The notes under the pieces were generated by a model. That model worked only from the letters and a program-made list of their open reading frames with translations. It was not told where the DNA came from and did not search any database. From Paraburkholderia susongensis (GTDB taxonomy: Bacteria > Pseudomonadota > Gammaproteobacteria > Burkholderiales > Burkholderiaceae): DNA of 64,000 nt. The translations under genes were made by a program, and so were the position numbers. The DNA lies in the NCBI RefSeq assembly GCF_900177725.1, contig NZ_FXAT01000004.1, positions 558,001-622,000 on the forward strand. Direction: 5' to 3'. Position 1 is the first letter of the stretch. The number at the start of each line of letters is the position of its first letter. Below are positions 7,923 to 17,328 of the stretch, piece after piece.

Positions 7923-8324
7923 ATGTTTCAGAACAGATGGTTGGCAGGCATCGCAGCGGCTGGGCTGCTCGCCGTTTCGGGTGTGGCGCAGGCCGCGAGC
8001 GTGTACTTCGTGCAGCCGGCGGACGGCGCGACCGTCAGCAATCCGGTGCACGTCGTGTTCGGTCTCGACGGCATGAAAATCGCGCCGGCCGGCACGATGA
8101 CGGAAGGCACGGGGCATCATCATCTGCTGATCGACGGGCAGCCGTTGACGAAGGGCGAAGTCATTCCTGCGACCGACAAATCGCTGCACTTCGGCAAGGG
8201 CCAGACCGAAACCGATCTGACGCTGCCGCCGGGCGATCACACGCTGACGCTGCAATTCGGCGACGGCGCGCACCGCTCGTACGGTCCGGAGCTGAGCAAG
8301 ACGATCACGGTTCACGTCAAGTAA
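7923..8324 (+). CDS. DUF4399-domain periplasmic protein
   Basis: A 133-residue exported protein. Residues 1-24 are a Sec signal peptide ending SGVAQA-A. The mature part has the DUF4399 pattern: VYFVQPADGATVSNPVHVVFGL, GTGHHHLLIDG with a His triplet, and LPPGDHTLTLQFGDGAHRSYGP. It should form a small beta-sandwich. The His cluster suggests metal binding but this is unproven. A GGGGAG ribosome binding site precedes the ATG. Function unknown; found widely in proteobacteria. Confidence 0.92.
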   Translation: MFQNRWLAGIAAAGLLAVSGVAQAASVYFVQPADGATVSNPVHVVFGLDGMKIAPAGTMTEGTGHHHLLIDGQPLTKGEVIPATDKSLHFGKGQTETDLTLPPGDHTLTLQFGDGAHRSYGPELSKTITVHVK

Positions 8325-8443
8325 GCGGCTGCGCCGGCAAGTCGAGCGGGCGCGCTGGCCGTCCGCTCGTATCGGCGCCATACATGCGAGGCGCGCGGCG
8401 CATCCGATCCCTCGAAGCATCGAGCCTCCCGCCCCGCGCCCGG

Positions 8444-8449
8444 TACAAT
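8444..8449 (+). promoter_or_regulatory. TACAAT -10 box for the ABC-F gene
   Basis: TACAAT preceded by CGG, the form seen before several genes in this window. The predicted start near 8456 gives a leader of about 30 bases to the ATG at 8487. The -35 region is weak. Confidence 0.35.
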
Positions 8450-8486
8450 GAGCGGTTCCGGCTCATCGCTGTCTTCTCCCATTCCC

Positions 8487-10421
8487 ATGTCGCTTTACAC
8501 CATTACCGGAGCCCAACTGGCGTTCGGTCACGTCGCGTTGCTCGACCACGCGGATTTCTCGCTCGAAGCGGGCGAGCGCGTCGGGCTGATCGGACGCAAT
8601 GGCGCGGGCAAGTCGTCGCTGCTGAAGATCGTCGCCGAACTGGCTAAACCCGACGACGGTCTCGTCACGCGTCAGCAGCATCTGAGCACGGTCTACGTGC
8701 CGCAGGAGCCCGAGTTCGATACCGACGACACCGTGTTCGACGCGGTCGCCGCCGGTCTCTCCGAGGCGCGCGCGCTGCTCGACGAATACGACGCGGTCGC
8801 TCACCAGCTCGCCGACACGCCCGAAGGCGCGGAGCACGATGCGCTGCTCGCGCGTATGAACACGCTGCAATCGTCGCTCGATGCATCGGATGCGTGGAAC
8901 TGGAATACGCGCGTCGCCACCACGCTGCAGCAGATCGGCCTGAACGGCGAGGCGCGCGTCGGCTCGCTCTCGGGCGGCATGCAGAAGCGCGTCGCGCTCG
9001 CGCGCGCACTCGTCGTGCAGCCGGACGTGCTGCTGCTCGACGAACCGACCAACCATCTCGACTTCGACGGCATCCGCTGGCTCGAAGATCTGTTGGTATC
9101 ACTGCGCGCAGGGCTGCTTTTCATCACACACGACCGCGCGTTTCTCGATCGCGTCGCGACGCGCATCGTCGAACTCGATCGCGGGCGGCTGCTGTCGTAT
9201 CCGGGCAATTTCTCGGCGTACCAGACGCGCAAGGCGCAGCAACTCGAGGTCGAGCGCATCGAAAACGAGAAGTTCGACAAGCTGCTCGCCCAGGAAGAAG
9301 TGTGGATCCGCAAAGGCGTCGAGGCGCGCCGCACGCGCAGCGTCGGGCGCATCGCGCGGCTCGTGGAAATGCGCAACGAGCGCGCCGAGCGCCGCAACGT
9401 GCAGGGCAATGTGAAGCTCGACGTCGGCCAGGGCGAGAAGTCCGGCAAGATCGTCGCCGAACTCACGGACGTGACGAAGCGCTACGGTTCGCGCACGGTG
9501 GTCGATCATTTCACGGCCACGGTGATGCGCGGCGACAAGATCGGCTTCGTCGGTCCGAACGGCGCGGGCAAGACCACGCTGCTCAAGCTGATTCTCGGCG
9601 AACTCGCACCGGACGCAGGCAAGGTGCGCGTCGGCACGAATCTGCAGGTCGCGTATTTCGATCAGATGCGCGCGCAGCTCGACCTCGAAAAGAGTCTCGC
9701 GGACACGATCAGCCCGGGCAGCGAGTGGGTCGAAATCAACGGCCAGAAAAAGCACGTGATGAGCTACCTCGGCGACTTCCTGTTCGCGCCGGAGCGCGCG
9801 CGCTCGCCGGTCAAGTCGCTCTCGGGCGGCGAGCGCAACCGTCTGCTGCTCGCGCGTCTGTTCGCGCGGCCGGCCAACGTGCTCGTGCTCGACGAGCCGA
9901 CCAACGACCTCGACATTCCGACGCTCGAACTGCTCGAAGAACTGCTGATCGACTACGACGGCACGGTGCTGCTCGTGAGCCACGACCGCGCGTTTCTCGA
10001 TAACGTCGTGACCTCGGTGATCGCCTCGGAAGGCGAGGGCAAGTGGCGCGAATACGTCGGCGGCTTTACGGACTGGCAGACGCAGCGCGACCGCTCCGAG
10101 CGGCTCGCGCTCGAAGCGCAGAAAGACGCGAGCAAGGAAGCCCCGAAGGAAACGGCGCCGAAGGAAAGCGCCGTGGGCCGCAATGCGCAGCGCACCGTGA
10201 AGCTGTCGTTCAAGGAGCAGCGCGAACTGGAAGCTCTGCCGCAGAAGATCGCCGAGCTCGAAGCCGAGCAGAAGGCGATCGGCGCGCAGCTCGAAGAGGG
10301 TTCGGTGTTCGCCAAGGATGCGCGCGAGGGTACGCGCCTGACCGAGCGCTATGCGGAGATCGACGAAGAGCTGATGGTCGCGCTCGAGCGTTGGGACGAA
10401 CTGGAAAAGCGGGGCAAGTAA
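8487..10421 (+). CDS. uup: ABC-F ATPase, Uup-like
   Basis: A 644-residue soluble protein with two ABC ATPase cassettes and no membrane domain. Cassette 1: Walker A GRNGAGKSS, signature LSGGMQKR, Walker B LLLDEPTNHLD. Cassette 2: GPNGAGKTT, LSGGERNR, LVLDEPTNDLD. Between them is the charged interdomain linker, and the C-terminus (about residues 560-640) is a Lys/Glu-rich coiled coil typical of Uup, which binds DNA or ribosome-associated structures. ABC-F proteins act on the ribosome; Uup also affects precise excision of transposons. The ATG at 8487 matches the family start; an ATG at 8448 overlaps the -10 box. parE-parC follow. Confidence 0.95.
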   Translation: MSLYTITGAQLAFGHVALLDHADFSLEAGERVGLIGRNGAGKSSLLKIVAELAKPDDGLVTRQQHLSTVYVPQEPEFDTDDTVFDAVAAGLSEARALLDEYDAVAHQLADTPEGAEHDALLARMNTLQSSLDASDAWNWNTRVATTLQQIGLNGEARVGSLSGGMQKRVALARALVVQPDVLLLDEPTNHLDFDGIRWLEDLLVSLRAGLLFITHDRAFLDRVATRIVELDRGRLLSYPGNFSAYQTRKAQQLEVERIENEKFDKLLAQEEVWIRKGVEARRTRSVGRIARLVEMRNERAERRNVQGNVKLDVGQGEKSGKIVAELTDVTKRYGSRTVVDHFTATVMRGDKIGFVGPNGAGKTTLLKLILGELAPDAGKVRVGTNLQVAYFDQMRAQLDLEKSLADTISPGSEWVEINGQKKHVMSYLGDFLFAPERARSPVKSLSGGERNRLLLARLFARPANVLVLDEPTNDLDIPTLELLEELLIDYDGTVLLVSHDRAFLDNVVTSVIASEGEGKWREYVGGFTDWQTQRDRSERLALEAQKDASKEAPKETAPKESAVGRNAQRTVKLSFKEQRELEALPQKIAELEAEQKAIGAQLEEGSVFAKDAREGTRLTERYAEIDEELMVALERWDELEKRGK

Positions 10422-10611
10422 AACGTCCGCAAAGCGGGAAGCCGCAAGCGCCACCGCACGTGCCGCACATCGGCCGGGCATGAAACGGGGTCGCGCTTGC
10501 GCCGTGGGGCATCGTCATCCAGCGAGCCCACGTAAAACTCCGCGTGTGTCCTCGCGGCCCGCTTCACCTTGTCCAGACGGCCAATTCCGCGCGCCGTCCG
10601 CGCGCCGTCAA

Positions 10612-10639
10612 TTGCCGCCGTTATCGAAATCAGTACAAT
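10612..10639 (+). promoter_or_regulatory. Sigma70 promoter for parE-parC
   Basis: TTGCCG (10612-10617), a 16-base spacer and TACAAT (10634-10639). Confidence 0.5.
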
Positions 10640-10802
10640 ACCCCGCGAACAGGCTTCCCCGGCGGGCGCGCCGGCCGGGTCGCGCGAGAAAGCGCCACCG
10701 GGCGCGCCAGCGGGACGCCGCGCGACAAAACAGCTTGCCCGCACTGCGGGCACCCCACCTAACCCCGTTGTTTCGTTTCGCTTTTTTTGAAAACTCAACG
10801 CC

Positions 10803-10837
10803 TTGTCCACGGACCTGTCCACAGGACCTGTGGACAA
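10803..10837. promoter_or_regulatory. Cluster of DnaA-box-like sites forming a 21-bp palindrome
   Basis: TTGTCCACG (10803-10811), CTGTCCACA (10815-10823) and, on the minus strand, TTGTCCACA (10829-10837) each differ by one or two bases from the DnaA box TTATCCACA. TGTCCACAGG and CCTGTGGACA form perfect 10-bp arms around one A. In RNA this would also be a strong hairpin just before the start codon. Confidence 0.5.
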
Positions 10838-10863
10838 CGATGAACCGACGCACCGAGTCAATC

Positions 10864-12849
10864 ATGTCTACGAAAAAGCCAAACGCCGCGTATAGCGAAG
10901 CGTCGATCAAGGTGTTGAAGGGTCTCGAGCCGGTCAAGCAACGGCCCGGCATGTACACCCGCACCGAGAATCCGCTGCACATCATTCAGGAAGTCATCGA
11001 CAACGCGTCGGACGAAGCCCTTGGCGGCTACGGCCGGCAAATCACGGTCACGCTGCACGCGGACCATTCGGTCTCGGTCGACGACGACGGCCGCGGCATT
11101 CCGTTCGGCCTGCACCCCGAAGAGGGCGTGCCGGTCGTCGAAATCGTTTTCACGCGCCTGCACGCGGGCGGCAAGTTCGACAAGGCCGCCGGCGGCGCTT
11201 ATACGTTCTCGGGCGGTTTGCACGGCGTCGGCGTGTCGGTCACGAACGCGCTGTCCACACGCCTCGACGTCACCGTGTGGCGCGACGGCAAGGTTGCCGA
11301 GCTGAGTTTCGCCAATGGCGACGTCGCGAAACCGCTCGTCACGCGCGCCGCCGCGAAGGGCGACAAGAAATCCGGCACGCGCGTCACGGCGTGGGCCAAT
11401 CCGAAATACTTCGATTCGCCGAACCTGCCGCTCGGTGAGCTGCAGCGTCTGCTGCGCTCGAAAGCGGTGCTGCTGCCGGGCGTCGAAGTCACGCTCATCA
11501 ACGAGAAAACCGGCGAACAGCAAAGCTGGAAATACGAAGACGGCCTGCGCGGCTATCTGCTCGAAGGCATGAACGGCAGCGATCTGCTGATTCCGCTGTT
11601 CGAAGGCGAGCGTTACGCGGAAAGCTCGCGCTCGAGTGAAGAGACGTTCGCCGAAGGCGAGGGCGCGGCGTGGGTCGTCGCGTGGAGCGAGGAAGGTCCG
11701 CTCATGCGCGAGTCGTACGTGAACCTGATTCCGACGCCCGCGGGCGGCACGCACGAGTCGGGTCTGCGCGATGGTCTTTACCAGGCGGTGAAGAGCTTCG
11801 TCGAGTTGCACAACCTGCAACCGAAGGGCGTGAAGCTGCTCGCCGAAGACGTGTTCGCGCGCGTGTCGTTCGTGCTGTCGGCGAAGGTTTTGGACCCGCA
11901 GTTCCAGGGGCAGATCAAGGAGCGGCTGAACAGTCGCGATGCGGTGAAGCTCGTGTCGTCGTTCGCGCGGCCCGCGCTCGAATTGTGGCTCAACCAGCAC
12001 GTCGAGCACGGCAAGAAGCTCGCGGATCTCGTCATCAAGCAGGCGCAGGCGCGCACACGCGCGGGGCAGAAGGTCGAGAAGCGCAAGAGCTCGGGCGTGG
12101 CCGTGCTGCCCGGCAAGCTGACCGATTGCGAATCGACGGAAATCGCGCGCAACGAACTCTTCCTCGTCGAGGGCGACTCGGCGGGCGGCTCCGCGAAGAT
12201 GGGCCGCGACAAGGAGTACCAGGCGATCCTGCCGCTGCGCGGCAAGGTGCTGAACACGTGGGAAACCGAGCGCGATCGTCTGTTCGCGAACAACGAGGTG
12301 CACGACATTTCGGTCGCGATCGGCGTCGATCCGCACAATCCGGACGACAAGGTCGATCTGTCGAATCTGCGTTACGGCAAGATCTGCATTCTGTCGGACG
12401 CGGACGTCGACGGCTCGCACATCCAGGTGCTGCTGCTCACGCTGTTCTTCAAGCATTTCCCGCAACTGATCGAGCGTGGCCATGTGTGCGTCGCGCGGCC
12501 GCCGCTCTTTCGCGTCGACGCGCCCGCGCGCGGCAAGAAGCCCGCACAGAAGCTCTACGCGCTCGACGAAGGCGAACTCGAGGCGATTCTCGACAAGCTG
12601 CGCAAGGACGGCGTGCGCGAGAACCAGTGGTCGATCAGCCGCTTCAAGGGTCTCGGCGAAATGAGCGCGGAGCAGTTGTGGGACACGACGATGAATCCCG
12701 ACACGCGCCGCCTGCAACCGGTCGCGCTCGGCGAACTGGACTACGACGCCACCGTCGCGCGCATGACGATGCTGATGGGCAAGGGCGAAGCGGCGTCGCG
12801 CCGCAGCTGGCTCGAAGAGAAGGGCAACGAAGTGGAAGCGGACATCTGA
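10864..12849 (+). CDS. parE: DNA topoisomerase IV subunit B
   Basis: The ATPase subunit of topoisomerase IV, which decatenates daughter chromosomes. This 661-residue protein has the GHKL ATPase start KVLKGLEPVKQRPGMYT with EVIDNASDEALGG (ATP-binding Asn/Asp) and the SGGLHGVGVSVTNALS loop, a transducer domain, and TOPRIM motifs ELFLVEGDSAGGSAKMGRD and SDADVDGSHI. The C-terminus has FKGLGEMSAEQLWDTTM. The start at 10864 fits the family; an in-frame ATG at 10840 lies directly after the palindrome. parC follows 72 bases later. Classed as ParE rather than GyrB because it lacks the GyrB insert and pairs with a 774-residue ParC. Confidence 0.97.
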   Translation: MSTKKPNAAYSEASIKVLKGLEPVKQRPGMYTRTENPLHIIQEVIDNASDEALGGYGRQITVTLHADHSVSVDDDGRGIPFGLHPEEGVPVVEIVFTRLHAGGKFDKAAGGAYTFSGGLHGVGVSVTNALSTRLDVTVWRDGKVAELSFANGDVAKPLVTRAAAKGDKKSGTRVTAWANPKYFDSPNLPLGELQRLLRSKAVLLPGVEVTLINEKTGEQQSWKYEDGLRGYLLEGMNGSDLLIPLFEGERYAESSRSSEETFAEGEGAAWVVAWSEEGPLMRESYVNLIPTPAGGTHESGLRDGLYQAVKSFVELHNLQPKGVKLLAEDVFARVSFVLSAKVLDPQFQGQIKERLNSRDAVKLVSSFARPALELWLNQHVEHGKKLADLVIKQAQARTRAGQKVEKRKSSGVAVLPGKLTDCESTEIARNELFLVEGDSAGGSAKMGRDKEYQAILPLRGKVLNTWETERDRLFANNEVHDISVAIGVDPHNPDDKVDLSNLRYGKICILSDADVDGSHIQVLLLTLFFKHFPQLIERGHVCVARPPLFRVDAPARGKKPAQKLYALDEGELEAILDKLRKDGVRENQWSISRFKGLGEMSAEQLWDTTMNPDTRRLQPVALGELDYDATVARMTMLMGKGEAASRRSWLEEKGNEVEADI

Positions 12850-12921
12850 GCGCCCGGCGCTTCAGTTTCGGCCTCACCGCGGCATACGCCACTTCAAGCC
12901 AAACACGGATACGGAATCTAG

Positions 12922-15246
12922 ATGGACGACGATAACACTCTCGACCTTTTCAACGAGCCGCCCCCGCCGGAAGGCGACTTTCTGACGCTCGGCAACTACG
13001 CGGAACGCGCGTATCTCGAATATGCGGTCAGCGTGGTCAAGGGCCGCGCGCTGCCGGACGTCTGCGACGGCCAGAAGCCGGTGCAGCGCCGCATCCTGTT
13101 CGCGATGAACGAGATGGGCCTCGGCGACAACGCGAAGCCCGTCAAGTCGGCGCGCGTGGTCGGCGACGTGCTCGGTAAATATCACCCGCACGGCGACCAG
13201 TCCGCGTACGACGCACTCGTGCGTCTCGCGCAGGACTTCTCGATGCGCTATCCGCTGATCGACGGCCAGGGCAACTTCGGCTCGCGCGACGGCGACGGCG
13301 CGGCGGCGATGCGTTACACCGAAGCGCGTCTGACGCCGATCGCGAAGCTGCTGCTCGCCGAAATCGACCAGGGCACGGTCGACTTCATGCCGAACTACGA
13401 CGGCTCGTTCGAAGAGCCGAAGGTGCTGCCGGCGCGCCTGCCGTTCGTGCTGCTGAACGGCGCATCGGGCATCGCGGTCGGGCTCGCGACCGAAATCCCG
13501 TCGCACAACCTGCGCGAAGTTGCGGGCGCGGCGGTCGCGCTGATCCGCAACCCGAAGCTTTCGCATGCGGATCTGATGCAGCATGTGCCGGGGCCGGACT
13601 TCCCGGGCGGCGGGCAGATCATTTCGAGCGAGGCGGAAATTGCCGCTGCGTACGAAACCGGCCGCGGCAGCCTGAAGGTGCGCGCGCGCTGGAAGATCGA
13701 AGATCTCGCGCGCGGCCAGTGGCAACTGGTCATCACCGAACTGCCGCCGAACACGGCCGCGCAGAAGGTGCTCGAGGAAATCGAAGAGCAGACCAATCCG
13801 AAGATCAAGCTCGGCAAGAAGGCGCTCACGCCCGAGCAATTGCAGACCAAACAGACCCTGCTTGCGCTCGTCGACGCGGTGCGCGACGAATCCGGCAAGG
13901 ACGCGCCGGTGCGCCTCGTGTTCGAGCCGAAGTCGAGCCGCATCGATCAGACCGAATTCGTCAATACGCTGCTCGCGCATACGAGCCTCGAATCGAACGC
14001 GCCGCTGAACATGGTGATGGTCGGCGGCGACGGACGGCCGCGCCAGAAGGGCCTGGGCGAAATCCTGCACGAGTGGATCGCGTTCCGTTTCACGACGGTC
14101 ACGCGCCGCACGCAGCATCGTCTGTCGAAGGTCGACGACCGGATTCATATTCTCGAAGGCCGGATGATCGTCTTCCTGAATATCGACGAAGTCATCCGCA
14201 TCATTCGCGAATCGGATGAGCCGAAGACCGCGCTGATGGCCGCGTTCGGGCTCACGGATCGCCAGGCCGAAGACATCCTCGAAATCCGTTTGCGTCAGTT
14301 GGCACGGCTCGAGAAGATCAAGATCGAGAAGGAGCTGGCCGAGCTGCGCGACGAGAAGGCCAAGCTCGAAGAACTGCTCGGCAGCGAACCGGCGATGAAG
14401 CGTCAGCTCATCAAGGAGATCGAAGCCGACGCGAAGCAGTACGGCGACGAGCGCCGCACGCTGATCCAGCAGGAAAAGCGCGCGACGTTCGAAGCGCGCG
14501 TGGTCGACGAGCCGGTCACGGTGGTCGTATCGCAGAAGGGCTGGGTGCGCGCGCTGAAGGGCCACGGCCTCGATACGGCGGGCTTCAGCTTCAAGGCCGG
14601 CGACGGCCTCTACGCGGCGTTCCAGTGCCGCACGCCGGACACGTTGATCGCGTGGGGCAGCAACGGCCGCGTCTATTCGGTTGCAGTCGCCATGCTGCCT
14701 GGCGGGCGCGGCGACGGCGTGCCGGTCACCTCGCTGATCGAGCTCGAGTCGGGCAGCCACTTGATGCACTACTACGCGGCGTCGGCGGATCAGGCGCTGC
14801 TGCTCGCGTCGAGCAACGGGTTCGGCTTTGTCGCGAAGGTCGGCGACATGGTGAGCCGTGTGAAGGCCGGCAAATCGTTCATGACGATCGACGCTGGCGC
14901 TGCGCCGCTCGCGCCGATGCCGATGCTGCCGGACGCGACGCACGTCGCGTGTCTGTCCTCGGGCGGGCGTCTGCTCGTGTTCAGCCTCGACGAGATGAAG
15001 ACGCTCTCGGGCGGCGGCCGCGGCGTCACGCTGATGGCGCTCGACGACAACGAAACGCTCGTGCAGGCGCTGTCGATCAATCACGCCGGTGTGATGCTGA
15101 TCGGTACGCGCCGTGGCGGCCGGGTCGACGAAGAGAAGCTCGCCGGCGCCGCGCTTGCGCCGCACATCGGCAAGCGGGCGCGCAAGGGTCGCGCACCTGA
15201 GAGCAAGATGAAGCTCGACGGCATGCGTCCGGTGTTGCCTGCCTGA
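12922..15246 (+). CDS. parC: DNA topoisomerase IV subunit A
   Basis: The DNA-cleaving subunit partnering ParE. The 774-residue protein begins with the Asp-rich [15 protein letters not shown] and then [28 protein letters not shown], the winged-helix region. [20 protein letters not shown] and the catalytic Tyr132 in [11 protein letters not shown] are intact. A coiled coil around residues 450-500 is followed by a C-terminal beta-pinwheel. No canonical GyrA box (QRRGGKG) is visible, as expected for ParC. It is in an operon with parE. Confidence 0.97.
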   Translation: MDDDNTLDLFNEPPPPEGDFLTLGNYAERAYLEYAVSVVKGRALPDVCDGQKPVQRRILFAMNEMGLGDNAKPVKSARVVGDVLGKYHPHGDQSAYDALVRLAQDFSMRYPLIDGQGNFGSRDGDGAAAMRYTEARLTPIAKLLLAEIDQGTVDFMPNYDGSFEEPKVLPARLPFVLLNGASGIAVGLATEIPSHNLREVAGAAVALIRNPKLSHADLMQHVPGPDFPGGGQIISSEAEIAAAYETGRGSLKVRARWKIEDLARGQWQLVITELPPNTAAQKVLEEIEEQTNPKIKLGKKALTPEQLQTKQTLLALVDAVRDESGKDAPVRLVFEPKSSRIDQTEFVNTLLAHTSLESNAPLNMVMVGGDGRPRQKGLGEILHEWIAFRFTTVTRRTQHRLSKVDDRIHILEGRMIVFLNIDEVIRIIRESDEPKTALMAAFGLTDRQAEDILEIRLRQLARLEKIKIEKELAELRDEKAKLEELLGSEPAMKRQLIKEIEADAKQYGDERRTLIQQEKRATFEARVVDEPVTVVVSQKGWVRALKGHGLDTAGFSFKAGDGLYAAFQCRTPDTLIAWGSNGRVYSVAVAMLPGGRGDGVPVTSLIELESGSHLMHYYAASADQALLLASSNGFGFVAKVGDMVSRVKAGKSFMTIDAGAAPLAPMPMLPDATHVACLSSGGRLLVFSLDEMKTLSGGGRGVTLMALDDNETLVQALSINHAGVMLIGTRRGGRVDEEKLAGAALAPHIGKRARKGRAPESKMKLDGMRPVLPA

Positions 15247-15548
15247 CAAAATTTGACATTGGAAAACGGCGTGCGCCTGTTAGCATGCGGGGCGTTCGCC
15301 GTTTATCGCAAAAAAGTTTGTCGCGGGCAGCCTGCCTGTAGCGGGAAGGTTGTCGTAAGAACGGGAAGCGGCGGCGTCGCGGCCGTTTGCAGGTGCCACG
15401 ATAACCTGCGATAACAATGGCAAAAATACGACCTAATAGCCGTGCGCCCCGGAACTGCATGCTTCACGCATGGTCGAATGCGCTCAGTAGCCGCTGTCAA
15501 GATCAAGTGTCCTAAACGGTGCGGCGTCGTCGGGAGAGGAAAAATTAT
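15247..15548. other. Intergenic region parC / CopD-like gene
   Basis: No gene. A perfect TTGACA (15253-15258) is followed by poor -10 candidates. AAACGGCG and CGCCGTTT, separated by 24 bases (about 15264-15303), could form a long hairpin downstream of parC, without a proper U-tract. GCAGGT/ACCTGC around 15390-15409 form another short stem. A regulatory leader or small RNA is possible but unproven. Confidence 0.35.
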
Positions 15549-16007
15549 ATGAACAAGGCTATCGAAGTCGCGCTCTTTCTGCATTTGCTCGGCGTAGCGG
15601 TGTGGGTGGGCGGAATGGTGTTCGCGCATTTCTGCCTGCGCCCGGCCCTCGGCGATCTCTCGCCGCAATTGCGCCTGCCGCTGTGGGAGTCGGTGTTCGG
15701 CCGCTTCTTCAACTGGGTCGGAGTGTCGGTGCTGGTGATCCTGATCAGCGGCGGCTTCCTGCTGATGCAGTTCGGCGGCGGCCACGCCACCTGGCCTTTG
15801 CATGCCATGGCCGGTCTCGGTATCGTGATGATGCTGATCTTCGGTCACATCCGCTTCGCCGTGTTTCCGCGCATCCGCCGCGCGGTGCAAGCTCAGAAAT
15901 GGCCCGACGGCGCGCAGGCGGTGGGCACGATCCGGCGCCTCGTGCTGATCAACATCGTGCTCGGCGTGGTGACGATCGGCGTCGCGGTGTTGTCGCGCGG
16001 GTTCTGA
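15549..16007 (+). CDS. CopD-like/DUF2269-type four-helix membrane protein
   Basis: A 152-residue protein with four hydrophobic helices. The first contains EVALFLHLLGVAVWVGGMVFAHF and the third HAMAGLGIVMMLIFGHIRF, both with His residues in the positions seen in CopD-like and related small heme/copper-associated membrane proteins. Biochemical function is not established. The ATG at 15549 lies after GGAGAGG-type sequence; an upstream ATG at 15519 gives an Arg-rich extension. It is a single gene between parC and the convergent ChrA gene. Confidence 0.8.
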   Translation: MNKAIEVALFLHLLGVAVWVGGMVFAHFCLRPALGDLSPQLRLPLWESVFGRFFNWVGVSVLVILISGGFLLMQFGGGHATWPLHAMAGLGIVMMLIFGHIRFAVFPRIRRAVQAQKWPDGAQAVGTIRRLVLINIVLGVVTIGVAVLSRGF

Positions 16008-16010
16008 GTT

Positions 16011-16054
16011 TCAGGTTCTACTCAGGTTCTACCCAGGCTCCACTCGGGCTCCCG
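16011..16054. repeat. Four 11-nt tandem units
   Basis: TCAGGTTCTAC occurs twice, then CCAGGCTCCAC and TCGGGCTCCCG, immediately after the stop codon of the small membrane protein and before the convergent ChrA stop. Confidence 0.8.
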
Positions 16055-16084
16055 ACCGGCGCCGCCGGTGTATGGCGCGCAACG

Positions 16085-17293
16085 CTAGGTTGCCGCGCCG
16101 TACGCGAGCCACAGGCCGCATACCACTGCGACCGTCCCATAGACCGCATACACCGGCACCTTGAGCTTCGCGAAACACATCGCGGAGAACAGCGCGGTCA
16201 GCAGATAAACCGGCCTCAACGGCACATGCGCGGCAATGCGCAGCACGGCGACCGCGAGAAACGCGGTCGTGACCGCGCGCAGAATCCTCATGCCGTGCTC
16301 GAAGCGCGGATTCGCCTTCAACTGATGCAGATGCTGTTGCGCCAGCACGACGAGGCAGCCCGACGGCACGAACAGCGCGAGCGTCGCGAGCAGCGCGCCC
16401 GGCCAGCCATCCACGAGATAGCCGAAGAACGGCACCACGTTCAGGAGCGGACCGGGCGAGAGCGGCGACAGCGAAAACGCGAGCGTGAAGTCGTTATCCG
16501 ATACGCCGACCGCCGGTGTGACGAACAGCGTTTTCAACACCGGCAACGCCGAAAAGCCGCCGCCGAACAGCGTCATGCCCGCGCCCGCGAGGCGCGGCCA
16601 CAGCAGCGCGAGTTCATAGCGATGCGGCAGCGGCAGCGCGAACAACACGAGCAGCAGGCTGAGCGCGGCGAGCATGCGGTAGTCGCCGCGCCCGAGCGAC
16701 ACCACGAGACGCGTGTCGCGCTCCGGGCTCACGAACCAGCCGGCGCCGAACGCCGCGCCGAGCATCACGACGTAAGCAGCGGCACTGTGCGCATAGAAGA
16801 GCGCGATGCAGCCGAGCCCCGCCGCGCTCCATTCGAGCTTGCCGCGCACGAGCGCGCGTGTCTGCTTGTACCAGGTGACCGCGATCAGCGTGGCGAGCAC
16901 GACGTTGAAGTGATGCAGCAGTGTTTGCGATGCGATCGTGTGCACGAGCGGTGTGCGGTAGAAGGTCGCGAACAGCGTCATCAATGTGAAGAAGGGCAGC
17001 ACGCTCGCGATGCCCGCGACCCATGCGCCGGCGCGTCCGCGCAGTGCGTGCCCCAGTTGCACGGCGACGTTGCAGCCGACCGGCCCCGGCACCATCCACG
17101 CGAGCGCGATCAGGTCCGAGAACGCGATTCGCGAGAGCCGCCCCTCGCGTTCGACGTAGTGGTGTTCGAGTTGCGCCATCAGCGCGAGGCCGCCCCACGA
17201 CAGCGCCGAGAGGCCGAGCACGACCCGGAACAGCGTCCACAGCGGCTCCCGTTGCCCGCGTCTCGCGGCATCCTCGCTCGTGATGGTCTGCAT
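16085..17293 (-). CDS. chrA: Chromate transporter (CHR/ChrA family)
   Basis: A 402-residue inner-membrane protein with the duplicated CHR fold. The first half has LSWGGLALMAQLEHHYVE and WMVPGPVGCNVAVQLGH; the second half has MTLFGGGFSALPVLKTLFV and LSPLSPGPLLNVVPFFGYL. Family members export chromate, often with sulfate antiport; many chromosomal copies have unknown physiological substrate. The start at 17293 was chosen as the N-terminus before the first CHR domain; only a weak GGAG precedes it. It lies 35 bases after the GGDEF-EAL gene on the same strand, so they may be cotranscribed. Confidence 0.9.
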   Translation of the reverse strand: MQTITSEDAARRGQREPLWTLFRVVLGLSALSWGGLALMAQLEHHYVEREGRLSRIAFSDLIALAWMVPGPVGCNVAVQLGHALRGRAGAWVAGIASVLPFFTLMTLFATFYRTPLVHTIASQTLLHHFNVVLATLIAVTWYKQTRALVRGKLEWSAAGLGCIALFYAHSAAAYVVMLGAAFGAGWFVSPERDTRLVVSLGRGDYRMLAALSLLLVLFALPLPHRYELALLWPRLAGAGMTLFGGGFSALPVLKTLFVTPAVGVSDNDFTLAFSLSPLSPGPLLNVVPFFGYLVDGWPGALLATLALFVPSGCLVVLAQQHLHQLKANPRFEHGMRILRAVTTAFLAVAVLRIAAHVPLRPVYLLTALFSAMCFAKLKVPVYAVYGTVAVVCGLWLAYGAAT

Positions 17294-17328
17294 GGCGCCA
17301 CGGGGCTCCGGCGCGCGGGCGCCCGTCC

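Larger units (their letters stand above)
10422..10863. other. Intergenic region upstream of parE with a structured leader
   Basis: No gene is supported. It holds a sigma70-like promoter (10612-10639), then a leader of about 215 bases containing a T-run (10781-10788) and a palindrome of DnaA-box-like sequences (10803-10837) directly before the start codons. Confidence 0.6.

Noticed and set aside
10858..12717. 619-residue minus-strand open frame opposite parE
   Set aside because: It is Arg/Ala/Leu-rich shadow sequence of parE caused by GC-biased codons; parE has full family motifs.
12874..15249. 791-residue minus-strand open frame opposite parC
   Set aside because: It mirrors parC exactly and has no domain-like composition.
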